From: Sulfuricurvum sp.
GTDB lineage: Bacteria; Campylobacterota; Campylobacteria; Campylobacterales; Sulfurimonadaceae
NCBI GenBank assembly: GCA_030696285.1
Contig: JAUYSQ010000005.1
Coordinates: forward strand, 1 to 34,008
Direction of reading: 5' to 3'
Length of the DNA: 34,008 bases
The notes below the pieces were generated by a model. The model was not told where the DNA came from. It saw only the letters and a list, made by a program, of their open reading frames with translations, and searched no databases. The translations under genes and the position numbers were made by a program. Shown here piece by piece: positions 33,244-34,008 of the stretch (position 1 is its first letter; each line of letters begins with the position of its first letter).

Positions 33244-33741
33244 CTAACGGAAGTTTTCAAACACGAGCGGTGCTTCCCACTCCATACCTTTGATGTGCGC
33301 CATAATTTTTTGAAGCTCATCGATTTGTTTGGATTTTACGCGGATATACTCACCTTCAATGATAGCGGAAGCTTTTGTTTTGAGATTTTTAATCTCGGCG
33401 ATAATCTTTTTCGCCTCTTTAGAGTCGATGGTATCGACGATTTTGTAGGTTGCTTTACGGCTTCCACCGCTTGCATCTTCGGTTTTCAGCTCTTCTAGCG
33501 CTTTACTGGAGAGGCCGCGCTTAATGAGTTTACCGATAACAACGTCTTTAAGTGCGTCAAGTTTGTTATCACTTGAAGCTACAAGAACGAGCTGCTTTTC
33601 TTTTTCGCGGTAGTTGATTTCGTAGGCAACCCCTTTGAAATCGTAACGACCGATTACCTCTTTTTCCGATTGGGCAATGGCGTCTTTAAACGCTTGGAGA
33701 TCGATTTTTGCGGAGATGTCGAGAGAATGTTCTGATGCCAT
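33244..33741 (-). CDS. yajQ: YajQ family nucleotide-binding protein
   Basis: The 165-aa protein matches YajQ throughout: EHSLDISAKIDLQAFKDAIA at the start, GRYDFKGVAYEINYREKEKQ, GKLIKRGLSSKALEELKTED and the C-terminal KVKSKQ-like segment RVKSKQIDELQKIMAHIKG. YajQ proteins bind nucleotides, and members in Xanthomonas and Pseudomonas bind c-di-GMP and act with transcription factors. The neighbouring HD-GYP gene makes that role attractive here, but it is inference. AGGA lies 7 nt before the ATG; TATACT upstream on the minus strand (near 33770) may be its -10. Confidence 0.95.
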   Translation of the reverse strand: MASEHSLDISAKIDLQAFKDAIAQSEKEVIGRYDFKGVAYEINYREKEKQLVLVASSDNKLDALKDVVIGKLIKRGLSSKALEELKTEDASGGSRKATYKIVDTIDSKEAKKIIAEIKNLKTKASAIIEGEYIRVKSKQIDELQKIMAHIKGMEWEAPLVFENFR

Positions 33742-33807
33742 AAAAAGTCCTGTTTGTTTTTATAACATCAGTATAACATACATAACAGTGTTTTAAAAGG
33801 GACACTT

Positions 33808-33862
33808 CGTCATTGCGGGCTTGATCCGCAATCTTGGATCCTGAATCAAGTTCAGGATGACG
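33808..33862. repeat. Palindromic intergenic repeat, family A variant
   Basis: It starts CGTCATTGCGGGCTTGATCC and ends CAAGTTCAGGATGACG. Inner stems are TTGCGG/CCGCAA and ATCCTGAA/TTCAGGAT. It shares the CGTCAT/ATGACG borders with the other copies. It sits between yajQ and the partial upstream gene, both on the minus strand. Confidence 0.68.
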
Positions 33863-33886
33863 GGTGACAAGTACGGTATGACAGAA

Positions 33887-34008
33887 TTAAAACATCGGTG
33901 AGCCGAAATCCAAACCGCCGCCAAACATTCCTGTCATATTAGGATCAGTGTATCCCATCATCCCGCTCTTCGACCGTAACATCCGAATATCTTGTGCAGG
34001 AGCAATGT
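33887..34008 (-). CDS. C-terminal fragment of an unidentified protein (5' beyond window)
   Basis: A minus-strand frame is open from the window edge to TAA (33889-33887), about 40 codons. The visible end reads IAPAQDIRMLRSKSGMMGYT then DPNMTGMFGGGLDFGSPMF. It is rich in Met and Gly, probably a flexible tail. No in-frame stop occurs before the edge. I cannot name the protein. It lies upstream of yajQ on the same strand, separated by the palindromic repeat. Confidence 0.5.
   Translation of the reverse strand, partial: IAPAQDIRMLRSKSGMMGYTDPNMTGMFGGGLDFGSPMF

Overview
The window reads as chromosomal DNA of a Campylobacterota (Epsilonproteobacteria) species, most like the Sulfurimonas/Sulfuricurvum group. 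This is inferred from protein character and gene neighbourhoods: fliK-flgD-flgE order with sigma-54 promoters, a 127-aa QueF, a Suv3-like helicase, and small lineage-type proteins. No database search was run. I see no CRISPR array, prophage, transposase, toxin-antitoxin pair or obvious defence locus. It is mostly ordinary core genome, with some interesting regulatory structure.

Layout. 1-3197 (+): the 3' part of gyrB, a membrane protein with degenerate GGDEF and EAL domains, and queF, closely packed. 3283-12810: a complete phosphate-starvation locus. On the minus strand lie phoU, a PhoB-type regulator, a PhoR-type kinase, a CCA-adding enzyme, pstC, pstA and pstB. Divergently on the plus strand lie pstS and then an OprP-like porin. 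Four promoters here share one layout: two TGTAAC/TGTAAT-like half-sites 11 bp apart, then 10-11 bp, then TACAAT. They precede phoU, pstS, pstC and the porin (where the half-site pair is doubled), so the sequence itself appears to define a Pho regulon. The pstC copy overlaps the end of the CCA-enzyme gene.

12811-18918: a small membrane protein, a SurA-type protein without a PPIase domain, tRNA-Ser(GGA), a two-helix membrane protein, dGTPase-like dgt, an HI0933/BaiN-type flavoprotein and typA/bipA. 19002-24560: a hook operon (fliK, flgD and two tandem FlgE-family genes) with two nearly identical sigma-54 promoters and hairpin-rich intergenic leaders. 24743-26348: an RDD membrane protein and an MFS transporter. 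26422-28545 (-): rhodanese-like protein, DUF309 protein, nitroreductase and an MscS channel in one overlapping operon. 28630-31458 (+): a 942-aa Suv3-like helicase ending in a four-cysteine knuckle. 31649-33741 (-): yajQ, an HD-GYP protein and a HTH/coiled-coil protein. At the right edge is the C-terminus of an unidentified minus-strand protein.

Two families of short palindromic intergenic repeats sit mainly between convergent genes or at operon ends. The most useful leads are the Pho promoter set (including the hidden pstCAB promoter and the porin), the twin sigma-54 promoters with structured leaders, and three genes whose -10 box lies exactly 6 nt before the ATG, which suggests leaderless mRNAs.
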